A stretch of 64,000 nucleotides of DNA from Sulfuricaulis sp. (GTDB lineage Bacteria > Pseudomonadota > Gammaproteobacteria > Acidiferrobacterales > Sulfurifustaceae): NCBI RefSeq assembly GCF_024653915.1, contig NZ_JANLGY010000022.1, positions 62,001-126,000 on the forward strand, in the 5' to 3' direction. The notes beneath the pieces are model-generated. The model was not told the origin of the DNA, ran no database searches, and was given only the letters and a program-made list of their open reading frames with translations. The stretch's first letter is position 1. Every line of letters begins with the position of its first letter. This document shows, in pieces, positions 26,267 through 34,365 of this stretch. The translations under genes were made by a program, and so were the position numbers.

Positions 26267-27745
26267 TCAGCGGGCTCCGAAGCGCGCGCGATGGCGCCGC
26301 TGGTGCAGCTCGAATACCGACTCGACTAAATCATCGAGGCGCAGCGTTCTGAAAAAGCCAGCGAGGGCGCGTCCAGTGTCGCGCGGGCTACTGAGCAGCG
26401 CCAGCAGCAGCGAGCCGTAAAATCGCAGGTTGCGCCAGCGCAGGTAATTGCGCACAAAGAAGCGGTTCTGGAACCGTCGGCGTATCGCGGCAAGCTTCTC
26501 GGGAGAATGCTCGATCGCCATGATCGGCACGGCGGCCTGCCGGTGCGTGAAGCGCTCCTCGGCGATCAGCTTGGGGTCTATCCAGGCGTTCTGTACCGCC
26601 ATGTTGTAGATCGGGGTCCCGGGATAGGGCGTGAGGAAATAGAAAGCCGTGTAGTCCGCGTTGATCTCCTTGGCAAGCCGGTAGGTTTCTTCCATGTCCT
26701 CCTCGGTCTCGCCGGGGAAGCCGAGGATGAAGGTGGCGCAGGCGCGCATTTTCATCCGATGCATCAACGCAAACGCGGCGCGCGCCTCGTCCGCGGTTGC
26801 CTTCTTTTTCATGGTCTTCAGCGTCTTGTCCGAACCGCTCTCCACGCCGAAGTCGAGCTGCACGCAGCCGGCCTGTTTCATCGGGCGCAGCATTTCCTCG
26901 TCCACGTAGTCCACGCGCGACTGGCAGGCCCAGCGCAAGCCAAGATTTTTCTCCGCGAGCTGGCGGGAGAATTCCATCATCCACTCGCGGTCGCCCGTGA
27001 CGAGGTCGTCACAGAAGTAAAAGCCGCGGATGCGGTAATCGCGCACGAGCGATTCGATCTCGGCGACCACGTTGGCCGCCGTGCGGCGCCGCACCTTTTT
27101 TCCCTGCACGATGTGGCTGGCGCAATAGGTGCAGGGGTAAGGGCAACCGCGACTGGTGAAGATGGTGGTCACGCACTCCATCGCGTAGCCACGGATCATG
27201 CCCGGCGGAACAAGATATGGACGGTAGTCGAGCAGATGACGCGCCGGAAAGGGAAGGGAATCGAGTTCATCGATCAGATCGGGCGGGCCGGTGTGGGCAA
27301 TTTCGCCGTCCTTCCAGTAATAGAGCCCCTTGATGGAGGGTATTTCCTGGTGAGAACCGGACTCCAGACATCCCACCAACTGGCTCATCGAACGCTCGCC
27401 CTCAGCGTACACCAGGTAGTCCACTTTCAGTTCGCGGATGGTTTCCTGCGGTTTCGCCGTAGCATGGACGCCGCCACAGACAAAGATCGCCTGCGGCAAC
27501 TCCTGTTTCAGCTTTGCGACCAGACGCCGCGCCTTCGGATAGGTATTGGTATAACAGCCGATGCCGACAATATGCGGTGAAAATTTCCTGACTTGATCGA
27601 TGCACGGGGAAACGTCCGGATCAATATCGAATACCTGGATCTCATTCCCCTGTTGTTCCAGAACCGCGGCGATATAAAGTATGCCGAGGGGCGGCACGAT
27701 ATTATTGCCCTCGGATATCTGCACATTGATCAGGCTGATTCTCAT
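26267..27745 (-). CDS. B12-binding domain radical SAM protein (BchE-like)
   Basis: A 492-residue enzyme. An N-terminal cobalamin-binding-like domain (residues about 1-135, PPLGILYIAAVLEQQGNEIQVFD ... VGIGCYTNTYPKARR) is followed by a radical SAM barrel with the CPYPCTYC cluster motif (C-x3-C-x2-C, about residue 217). A C-terminal extension follows. The family includes Mg-protoporphyrin cyclases, methyltransferases and hopanoid-modifying enzymes such as HpnP. The precise reaction cannot be assigned. It is the first gene of the five-gene minus-strand operon. I start at MRISLINVQ (27745) rather than 51 bases upstream. Confidence 0.82.
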   Translation of the reverse strand: MRISLINVQISEGNNIVPPLGILYIAAVLEQQGNEIQVFDIDPDVSPCIDQVRKFSPHIVGIGCYTNTYPKARRLVAKLKQELPQAIFVCGGVHATAKPQETIRELKVDYLVYAEGERSMSQLVGCLESGSHQEIPSIKGLYYWKDGEIAHTGPPDLIDELDSLPFPARHLLDYRPYLVPPGMIRGYAMECVTTIFTSRGCPYPCTYCASHIVQGKKVRRRTAANVVAEIESLVRDYRIRGFYFCDDLVTGDREWMMEFSRQLAEKNLGLRWACQSRVDYVDEEMLRPMKQAGCVQLDFGVESGSDKTLKTMKKKATADEARAAFALMHRMKMRACATFILGFPGETEEDMEETYRLAKEINADYTAFYFLTPYPGTPIYNMAVQNAWIDPKLIAEERFTHRQAAVPIMAIEHSPEKLAAIRRRFQNRFFVRNYLRWRNLRFYGSLLLALLSSPRDTGRALAGFFRTLRLDDLVESVFELHQRRHRARFGAR

Positions 27746-28022
27746 CGGCTGCCGTCCCCGCGGACTATCTCGGCCACCTTCGTCCGGCAAAGACATAGTA
27801 AAACACCTGCCGGATTAAGGCATTGGCTCAATTCCTTCCCTGCCAAGAAGTAGCTGCTTGACAAGGTCTAAAAATTCTATATTCTTTTAATCAAGTGATT
27901 ACTTTATTAGTATAAGAACTCCCTGATATTGTCAATATAAGGCTGGCATTTCAGGTGATGGATAACAAAACGTATTTCAGGGAAGCGGCCAACGCCGCTT
28001 TCTGTTTGTGAGGGGGTTATAG
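27746..28022. other. AT-rich divergent promoter region
   Basis: 277 bases between the radical SAM operon (minus) and the sulfur/molybdoenzyme cluster (plus). It is clearly richer in A+T than its surroundings, particularly at 27860-27945. It should contain promoters for both directions. No coding sequence was seen. Confidence 0.6.
27858..27885 (+). promoter_or_regulatory. predicted sigma-70 promoter for the YedE-DsrE cluster
   Basis: TTGACA at 27858-27863 and TATTCT at 27880-27885, with a 16-base spacer. This is a near-consensus pair, and the leader to the ATG at 28023 would be about 130 bases. Confidence 0.45.
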
Positions 28023-29489
28023 ATGAGCACGGCAGTGATAACAGGTCTGGTGATCGGCGGTTTGTACGGCTATATCGCCCAGCGCGGGGCATTCTGCCTC
28101 AATTCCGGTTTCCGTTTCGTCATTACCAAGCGCGATTACACCAAGGTCAAGGCCCTGGGGCTCGCGATTGCGGTACAGATGATCGCCATGCCGGCAGTGT
28201 TCGCGCTGGGGTGGGCACAACCGACCTTTCCTTCTTTTTTTCCCGTGGGCGCCATTCTGGGCGGCCTGCTCTTCGGCGTCGCCATGCATTGGGCGGCGGG
28301 TTGCGCCGCCGGGGTATGGTTCAAATCCGGCGCGGGCAACCTGGGTGCGGTGGCGGGCGTCATCGGCCTGATGCTGGGCGCCACCCTGTTCGAAGTGGGA
28401 CCGCTGAAAGGTTTGCGTGATGCCGTTCACGGCCTTGGCGCGGTATCGTTCAACGCCACGTCGCTCGGTCTGCCGCTGTGGGCACTGCTGGTCCCGCTGG
28501 GCGTGTTGCTGCTCGTATTCCTTATGCGCACAGAAACCACAAAGGCCGGCGCCTGGACCTGGCGGCGCACGGGATTGTTGTTGGGGTCGGTCGGCGTGAT
28601 GGCATGGCCGCTGTCGGCGCTGGTCGAGCGCCAGTTTGGCATGTCGGTAATCGGAGGCGCCGTGGATCTCACACGCCTCACGAGCGGCGCCTCGATTCCG
28701 GCCAAGGGTTTCGGCGGCTGGGACATTCTCTTCGTGCTCGGCCTGCCGCTCGGCGCTTACTTCGCCGCGCGCAAGGAAGGCCCCATGAAACTGTCCATCC
28801 CCAAGCCGGAGGAATTCGCCAAGATGTTCGCGGGCGGCGTTGGCCTCGGTGTCGGCGCCTCGCTCGCCGCAGGCTGCACCGTCGGCCACGGCCTCACTGG
28901 TGTCCCGCTGCTGGCGCCGGGCAGCATCGTCACGCTCGCCGCCATCTTCGTAGGCAGTGCGTTGACCGGTTATTACACCCTCGCGCAGGCGAAAAAGGTT
29001 CCACAAACCGGCAGTTCCGGGAGGCCCATCATGAGCGGAGACTGTTCCGGCCGTCCGGTTCCCGAGGGTCTGAAGAAAATGCTGTCCAGCTGCGGCGATT
29101 CGCCCGCGGTTGAACCGGCGCCGGCGGGAAACGGCGCCAAGACCATCACCATCATCATCCAGAACCCACCCTACAAGGGCGACAACAAGGCATGGCATGC
29201 GCTGCGTTTCGCGGGCGCTTCGATCGCAGAAGGCATGAACGTGCACGTGCATCTGCTGGACGACGGCGTGGAAGTCGGCAAGCGCGGCCAGAAACCGCCG
29301 GAGGGCGTGGTGAATCTGGAGGAATTATTGAAAGAACTTATGGAGTACGGACTCGAGGTCAATGCCTGCGGGCTGGCGCTCGACGGCTGCCGCATTCCGG
29401 AAGGCGAGATGATCGACGGCATCCCGCGTGGATCCATGAAGACACTCGCGAGCTGGGTGAGCAGCAGCGATCTCGTAGTGACGTTCTGA
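28023..29489 (+). CDS. YeeE/YedE (TsuA-like) transporter fused to a DsrE domain
   Basis: A 488-residue fusion. Residues about 1-325 form a polytopic YeeE/YedE module with the three conserved cysteines of the thiosulfate-channel family (RGAFC25, AAGC94, AAGC285). Known relatives (TsuA) pass thiosulfate through a cysteine relay. Residues about 375-488 form a DsrE/DsrF-like domain (TIIIQNPPYKGDNKAWHALRFA ... VNACGLALDGCRIP) with Cys449 and Cys456, joined by a Pro/Ser-rich linker. DsrE proteins accept sulfane sulfur. A transporter welded to a sulfur acceptor suggests direct hand-off of imported sulfur. It leads the cluster that ends in TusA. Topology of the DsrE domain as cytosolic is inferred. 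Confidence 0.85.
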   Translation: MSTAVITGLVIGGLYGYIAQRGAFCLNSGFRFVITKRDYTKVKALGLAIAVQMIAMPAVFALGWAQPTFPSFFPVGAILGGLLFGVAMHWAAGCAAGVWFKSGAGNLGAVAGVIGLMLGATLFEVGPLKGLRDAVHGLGAVSFNATSLGLPLWALLVPLGVLLLVFLMRTETTKAGAWTWRRTGLLLGSVGVMAWPLSALVERQFGMSVIGGAVDLTRLTSGASIPAKGFGGWDILFVLGLPLGAYFAARKEGPMKLSIPKPEEFAKMFAGGVGLGVGASLAAGCTVGHGLTGVPLLAPGSIVTLAAIFVGSALTGYYTLAQAKKVPQTGSSGRPIMSGDCSGRPVPEGLKKMLSSCGDSPAVEPAPAGNGAKTITIIIQNPPYKGDNKAWHALRFAGASIAEGMNVHVHLLDDGVEVGKRGQKPPEGVVNLEELLKELMEYGLEVNACGLALDGCRIPEGEMIDGIPRGSMKTLASWVSSSDLVVTF

Positions 29490-29506
29490 CGAAGGATATC
29501 TGAGAT

Positions 29507-29935
29507 ATGAAAAACAGAATCACGTTGTTACTGGTCACGCTGGCGATGGTGTTTGCCGTGGACCTGGCGCTGGCGGAGACGATGAAGGGGCGCATACTCG
29601 GCGAGAAGTGCGCCCAGCTCGGCAAGATCGGCGAGTGCTACCTGCAATGGGCCGATCCGATGGTCTTCTGGACGCAGGAAGGCGATTACTTCCACATCAA
29701 GCTCGCCGGCAAAAACCTTGACAAGGCTTCGCTCGACAAGCAACTCGGCCAGGAAAAAGATCCTAACACGTTCGCCGGCAAGGACCTCGACCAGCTATCG
29801 CTCGACAAGGCCTTCGGGCTGGAGGTCGAGCTGGAAGGCAAGATCCTGGACCAGGGCCAGGACAAGGGCAAGATCGAGGTGGCGAAACTGACCATCCTCA
29901 ATCCGCCCGGCAAGAAGGAATTCTTCAAGGGTTGA
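29507..29935 (+). CDS. small exported protein, unknown
   Basis: A 142-residue protein with a Sec signal peptide (about 1-23, LAMVFAVDLALA). The mature part has two cysteines near its start (EKCAQLGKIGEC), a WADPMVFWTQEGDYFHIKLAG segment, and a lysine/aspartate-rich middle with repeated LDK/LDQ-SLDK units (residues about 71-105). I do not recognise the family. It lies 17 bases after the transporter and upstream of an exported rhodanese, so a periplasmic role in the same pathway is likely. Confidence 0.7.
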   Translation: MKNRITLLLVTLAMVFAVDLALAETMKGRILGEKCAQLGKIGECYLQWADPMVFWTQEGDYFHIKLAGKNLDKASLDKQLGQEKDPNTFAGKDLDQLSLDKAFGLEVELEGKILDQGQDKGKIEVAKLTILNPPGKKEFFKG

Positions 29936-29947
29936 CTGTAAATCCGC

Positions 29948-29964
29948 GGCCCCCGGCGGGGGCC
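29948..29964. repeat. GC-rich inverted repeat after the small exported protein
   Basis: GGCCCCCGGCGGGGGCC, a 7-bp stem with a 3-base loop, 12 bases past the stop. It lacks a T-run on the plus strand (A-rich instead), so it is not a canonical terminator, but it may stabilise the upstream mRNA or reduce read-through into the rhodanese gene. Confidence 0.4.
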
Positions 29965-30056
29965 CAGGAAAAAAGGCTGCAAGAAGCAAATCGTGAATTG
30001 TAATTCGTAAATCAGACGAACTGATTGATGGCACAAACAAACGGGGGCAAGAAGTC

Positions 30057-30953
30057 ATGTATTTAATGAAACGTATGCAAACGATTTTGGCGGCGATCCT
30101 GGTGCTGTTTTTAGCGTCGCCCGCGTGGGCGGCAAAAGGCTACTCACGTCCGGAGTTGCTGATCGAGACGGATGAGCTGGTCAAAATCATGAATCAGCCC
30201 AACGTCCGCGTGGTGGACGCGGTGGACCCGGGAACCTTCCAGCGCGCGCATATTCCGGGCTCGGTAAACATTTTTTACCAGCTGCTGGCGACGCTGAAAA
30301 CGCGCAAGGAGAACGGCTATCCCGCCAGCCCGCAGGACGCCGAAAAAATATTCGGCGCGGCGGGCATCGATAACAGCACCCTGGTCGTCGTCTACGACGG
30401 CGGCGAGGGCCCGCTCGCCTCGGCCGTGTGGTTCTCTCTCGACTTTTTTGGGCACAAAAACGTGAAGGTGCTGAACGGCGGCTTCCGCAAGTGGATGAAG
30501 GAGAACCGTCCGGTAACACAGGAAGCGGTGAAGGTGGAAAAGAAGAAATTCACCGCCACGCCGCGCCCGGAACTCGTGGTGACGCTGGCGGACGTGAAAA
30601 AACGCGACCGGAAAACGGTGCTCGCGGACACGCGTTCGTTCAAGGAATTCATCGGTCAGGATCTCGTTCCAGGCGCGGCGCGCGGCGGTCACATCCCCGG
30701 TGCCGTGTTTCTGGAGTGGACCGAATTCGCCGACAGCTTGGAGACGTTCAAATCGGCGGACGATATAAAAAAGGTTCTCGAAAAGAAGGGCATCTCCAAG
30801 GACACCAAGGTGATCACCTATTGCCAGATCGGACTCGGCCGCTCCACGATGATGGCCATGGCGATGAAGCTCGCTGGCTACGACAACGTGCTCGAATACT
30901 CCGGCTCTTGGGAAGAGTGGTCCGCCGACCCGCGCCTGCCGCTGGAGAAATAG
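30057..30953 (+). CDS. exported thiosulfate sulfurtransferase (tandem rhodanese)
   Basis: A 298-residue protein with a signal peptide (about 1-26, ending SPAWA-A) and two rhodanese domains. The second carries the catalytic loop C256QIGLGRST; the first has a non-cysteine loop (YDGGEG), as in SseA/TST-type enzymes. GGHIPGAVFLEW is typical. It probably transfers sulfane sulfur in the periplasm. An ATG at 30066 is an alternative start. It stands 21 bases upstream of the TlpA-like gene, within the sulfur cluster. Confidence 0.88.
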   Translation: MYLMKRMQTILAAILVLFLASPAWAAKGYSRPELLIETDELVKIMNQPNVRVVDAVDPGTFQRAHIPGSVNIFYQLLATLKTRKENGYPASPQDAEKIFGAAGIDNSTLVVVYDGGEGPLASAVWFSLDFFGHKNVKVLNGGFRKWMKENRPVTQEAVKVEKKKFTATPRPELVVTLADVKKRDRKTVLADTRSFKEFIGQDLVPGAARGGHIPGAVFLEWTEFADSLETFKSADDIKKVLEKKGISKDTKVITYCQIGLGRSTMMAMAMKLAGYDNVLEYSGSWEEWSADPRLPLEK

Positions 30954-30974
30954 ACAGCACAGAGAGTTGATGCC

Positions 30975-31523
30975 ATGACCACCTCGACCACCAGACTCGG
31001 GCTGATCGCACTGTTCCTGTCAGCGTTCAGTGTTGCCACGGTCACCACCACGGCCGGGGAATTGCGGCAGGTGAAAAATCCGGTCCCGGCGAGCGCCTTC
31101 ATGCTGCGGAACCTGGACGGAAAACTCGTGAGCCTCCGCGACTTCGAAGACAAGGTGGTGCTGCTCAATTTCTGGGCCACGTGGTGCGCCAACTGCCGCA
31201 AGGAAATGCCGGCGATGGAACGGCTCTATCAGTCCCTGCGCACCGACGGTTTCGAGATCGTGGCCATATCCGTGGATCAGGCCTCGACCGAAAAGGTCAA
31301 GGCCTTCGCGGAAGAATTGAAACTCACCTTTCCCGTGCTGCACGACCGCGACAGCATTATCAGCAATCTCTACAGCAACCCGGGGGTACCGGTCTCGTAT
31401 CTCATCGACCGGCAGGGACGGATTACCCATCGCGTGCTGGGCGAATACGACTGGTTCTCGCCCGAGGGGCGCGACACCGTGAAGACGCTTTTGCAGGAGT
31501 CTCGCAAGAACAACGAGGGATGA
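30975..31523 (+). CDS. TlpA-like periplasmic thioredoxin
   Basis: A 182-residue thioredoxin-fold protein with an N-terminal signal or anchor (about 1-28). The redox site is WATWC71ANC74RKEMP and the cis-Pro segment is NPGVPVSYLID. This TlpA/ResA group reduces disulfides or handles heme-binding cysteines. It could supply reductant to the exported rhodanese or assist cytochrome c maturation of the fused heme subunit; both are inference. The molybdoenzyme gene begins 4 bases downstream. Confidence 0.85.
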   Translation: MTTSTTRLGLIALFLSAFSVATVTTTAGELRQVKNPVPASAFMLRNLDGKLVSLRDFEDKVVLLNFWATWCANCRKEMPAMERLYQSLRTDGFEIVAISVDQASTEKVKAFAEELKLTFPVLHDRDSIISNLYSNPGVPVSYLIDRQGRITHRVLGEYDWFSPEGRDTVKTLLQESRKNNEG

Positions 31524-31527
31524 GCGC

Positions 31528-34365
31528 ATGACCACAAGACGCGATTTTCTCAAATACTCCGGCAGCCTGTGCGCCCTGAAGCTCGGCCTGCCGCTCGATG
31601 CGCTGGCCAAGATCGTGACGGTGGACGACCCGCTCCAGGGTTATCCCAACCGCGCCTGGGAGGATTTCTACCGCCGGGAATTCGCCGCCACGCGCGGCGA
31701 TGCGCAGGGGTTCGCGTTCCACTGCTCCAACTGCCAGGGCAATTGCGCCTTTAAGATCTTTGCCAAGGACGGCATGGTGACGCGCGAGGAGCAGTTGGCG
31801 CAGTATCCGCAGATCGCCTTGGATATCCCCGACGCCAATCCACGCGGCTGCAACAAGGGCACGATTCACTCGCAGGCGATGTACGAGAAGGACCGCCTGC
31901 TGTATCCGATGAAGCGCGCAGGCAGCCGCGGCGAAGGCAAATGGACGCGCATTCCCTGGGACCAGGCCATCGCCGAAATCAGCGAAAAGACGGTGGACAC
32001 GCTCGCCCAGCACGGCCCCGGCGGCGTCATGGTCTACTGCGGCACAGGCATCCTGTCCCAGGGCCGGCGTGCGGGCCCGCTGCGGCTCGGCTCGCTACTC
32101 GGTTCCACCCGGCTCTATCCCTCGAGCGCCGTGGGCGACATGTTCACCGGTGCCACGCTGGCCTACGGCATCCCCAACGTCGGCACCTCGCTCGATGCCT
32201 GGTTCGAAATGGATTACATCGTGCTGTGGAGCTTCAACCCCAACGTTACCCGCATCCCGGACGCACATTACCTGTGGGAGGCGAAGTGGCGCGGCGCCAA
32301 GATCGTCGTGATCGCGCCGGACTACAACCCGACCGCGATCCATGCCGATCAGTGGATCTCGATCAATCCCGGCAGCGACAGTTTTCTGGCCATGTCGCTG
32401 GTGCACGTGGTGCTCAAGGAAAAACTTTATAAGGAGGCGTTCATCCGCGAGCAGACCGACCTGCCGTTCCTGGTGCGCCTCGACAACCGCAAGCTGCTGC
32501 GCGCCAGCGATCTCCTGCACGAGGCCAAGGCACCTCCCGTCAAGAAGACGGGCGAAGAAGCGAAAGAAGGGGGGCCCGAAGTTAAGGAAAACAATGATGA
32601 AATCTTTTATGTCTGGGACCGGACGACGCAGCGGGCCGTGGCCGCGCCCGGCACACGCGGCAGCAAGCGCGGTACCCTGCGCCTGGGCAAGATCGACCCG
32701 GCGCTGAAGGGCCGTTTCACGGTCAAGGACAAAAATGGCAAATCGGTCAAGGTCACGACGGTGTTCGAGCTGGTGGCGCAGGAGGCCGCAAAATTTTCAC
32801 CCGAGAAGACGCAGAAATACACCGGTATCCACCCGAGCCTCGTGCGCCAGCTGGCGCACGAGTATTCGCGGGCGCACGATCCCGGACTCACGATCGGATT
32901 TTCCCTGCACAAGTATGCCTGGGGCATCCTCACCAACTGGGCGCAGGCGCTGTTCTGCGCGCTCACCGGCCATGACGTCGTGGACACCGAGCACCAGTGG
33001 AGCCTGGGCGGGATCGGCCCGCTCTCGACCCCCAAGCCGGCGCGCTTCGAGTCAGGCTTCCTCGGGGAGTGGCTGTCCGGAAAAATGTGGGAGACATTCC
33101 ACAAGCACTACGATGACGCACGGGAATTCCAGCGCCGCGCGGGATTGAGTCCGGACGACCTGGTGAAGCTGGCCGAACGGAGTCGCGACGAGAAATGGAT
33201 GGCCAATTACGGCGAGCCGAAGGCGCGCATCCTGTTCGCGGACAACATATTCCGGCGCAACAAATCCTCGGAGCACTATAAAAAGTCTGTGCTCGACGCG
33301 ACCGAGCTCTACGTCAACGTCAACTTCCGCATGGACTCCTCGGCCGAGCTCGCCGACTACGTGTTACCGGCCATCAGCCATTACGAGGGCTGGGACATCC
33401 GCGGCGAAGTGGGTTACCACCGCTTCGTCAACCTCACCGTGCCACCGCCGGGCCTGAAGCCTGTCGGCGAGACGAAATCGGAGTGGGAAATCTGCCGGCT
33501 GTTCGCGGAGGGAATCGAAGCGGCTGCCAAAAAACGCGGCATTACCAAGCTCACCGACACGGAGTTCACGGTGAAAGTGGACGACAAGGACATGCCGGTC
33601 ACGCGCGATCTCGACACGCTGCACAAAGACTACACCATGGACGGCAAGCTCAACACCGACAAGGACGTGGTGAAGTGGCTCGTCGAGAACGTCCCGGCGT
33701 TCCAGCCGTGGAAGTTCGAGGACGCGGTGGAGCGCGGCTTTCTCATCCTCAACACCAACGCCGGGCTCACCTCGCCGTTGTACGCGAACAAACCCTACCG
33801 TTCCTTCGAGCAGCAGTTCTACCTGCGCCGGCCCTACACCACGCTTTCCGGCCGGCAGACGTTCTACATCGACCACGAGGTGTTCCTGCAGCTGGGCGCG
33901 GCCGTGCCCACGGCGCGCGAATCGCTGCACCCCGCGAAATTCCCGCTCAAGTTCTACTCGCCACACACGCGTTGGGGCATCCACTCCACGTGGCGCTCCA
34001 ACAAATACATGCTGCGGCAGCAGCGCGGCGTGCCGCACGTGAACCTCAGCCTCGCGGACGCCGCCGCGCGCGGCATCCGCGACGGCGATACCGTGCGCAT
34101 ATTCAATGACGTCGGTGAGTTCACGGCGATGGCCAAGCTGCTGCCGGGCGTGCGCCCCGGCACGCTCATGATGGATCACGCCTGGGAGCCGCATCAGTTC
34201 CGGAAGCGCGTGGGCATGGACGCGCCGGTGGCGGGTGTGCTGTCGCCCCTGGAGCTGGCCGGCGGCTGGGGGCATCTCAAGTTCGGCGCCGAGTGGGACG
34301 GCAACCAGATCGCCTACGAATCCACGGTGGACGTGGCGAAGGCGGAGGGCGGCAACCATGTCTAA
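31528..34365 (+). CDS. type II molybdopterin oxidoreductase, catalytic (alpha) subunit
   Basis: A 945-residue DMSO-reductase-family enzyme. A Tat motif (TTRRDFLKYSG) directs folded export. The FS0 cluster is bound by H65-x3-C69-x3-C73 and C108, the His-containing pattern of type II enzymes (NarG, SerA, DdhA, EbdA, ClrA). NPRGC108NKG and MYEKDRLLYPMKR follow. D204 in AVGDMFTG is in the position of the Asp that binds Mo; no Cys or Sec ligand is seen. It contains an insertion rich in K/E near residues 335-360. The substrate is unknown; neighbours suggest sulfur (or selenium) oxyanions. The beta gene overlaps by 8 bases. No TorD/NarJ-like chaperone is adjacent. Confidence 0.92.
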   Translation: MTTRRDFLKYSGSLCALKLGLPLDALAKIVTVDDPLQGYPNRAWEDFYRREFAATRGDAQGFAFHCSNCQGNCAFKIFAKDGMVTREEQLAQYPQIALDIPDANPRGCNKGTIHSQAMYEKDRLLYPMKRAGSRGEGKWTRIPWDQAIAEISEKTVDTLAQHGPGGVMVYCGTGILSQGRRAGPLRLGSLLGSTRLYPSSAVGDMFTGATLAYGIPNVGTSLDAWFEMDYIVLWSFNPNVTRIPDAHYLWEAKWRGAKIVVIAPDYNPTAIHADQWISINPGSDSFLAMSLVHVVLKEKLYKEAFIREQTDLPFLVRLDNRKLLRASDLLHEAKAPPVKKTGEEAKEGGPEVKENNDEIFYVWDRTTQRAVAAPGTRGSKRGTLRLGKIDPALKGRFTVKDKNGKSVKVTTVFELVAQEAAKFSPEKTQKYTGIHPSLVRQLAHEYSRAHDPGLTIGFSLHKYAWGILTNWAQALFCALTGHDVVDTEHQWSLGGIGPLSTPKPARFESGFLGEWLSGKMWETFHKHYDDAREFQRRAGLSPDDLVKLAERSRDEKWMANYGEPKARILFADNIFRRNKSSEHYKKSVLDATELYVNVNFRMDSSAELADYVLPAISHYEGWDIRGEVGYHRFVNLTVPPPGLKPVGETKSEWEICRLFAEGIEAAAKKRGITKLTDTEFTVKVDDKDMPVTRDLDTLHKDYTMDGKLNTDKDVVKWLVENVPAFQPWKFEDAVERGFLILNTNAGLTSPLYANKPYRSFEQQFYLRRPYTTLSGRQTFYIDHEVFLQLGAAVPTARESLHPAKFPLKFYSPHTRWGIHSTWRSNKYMLRQQRGVPHVNLSLADAAARGIRDGDTVRIFNDVGEFTAMAKLLPGVRPGTLMMDHAWEPHQFRKRVGMDAPVAGVLSPLELAGGWGHLKFGAEWDGNQIAYESTVDVAKAEGGNHV

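Noticed and set aside
26507-27580. 357-codon frame opposite the radical SAM gene
   Set aside because: Complement of the conserved B12/radical SAM sequence with no family match.
31528-34365. Possible selenocysteine in the molybdoenzyme alpha subunit
   Set aside because: Tempting because of the sel genes. The frame has no internal TGA and the Mo-ligand position fits Asp204, as in other type II enzymes.
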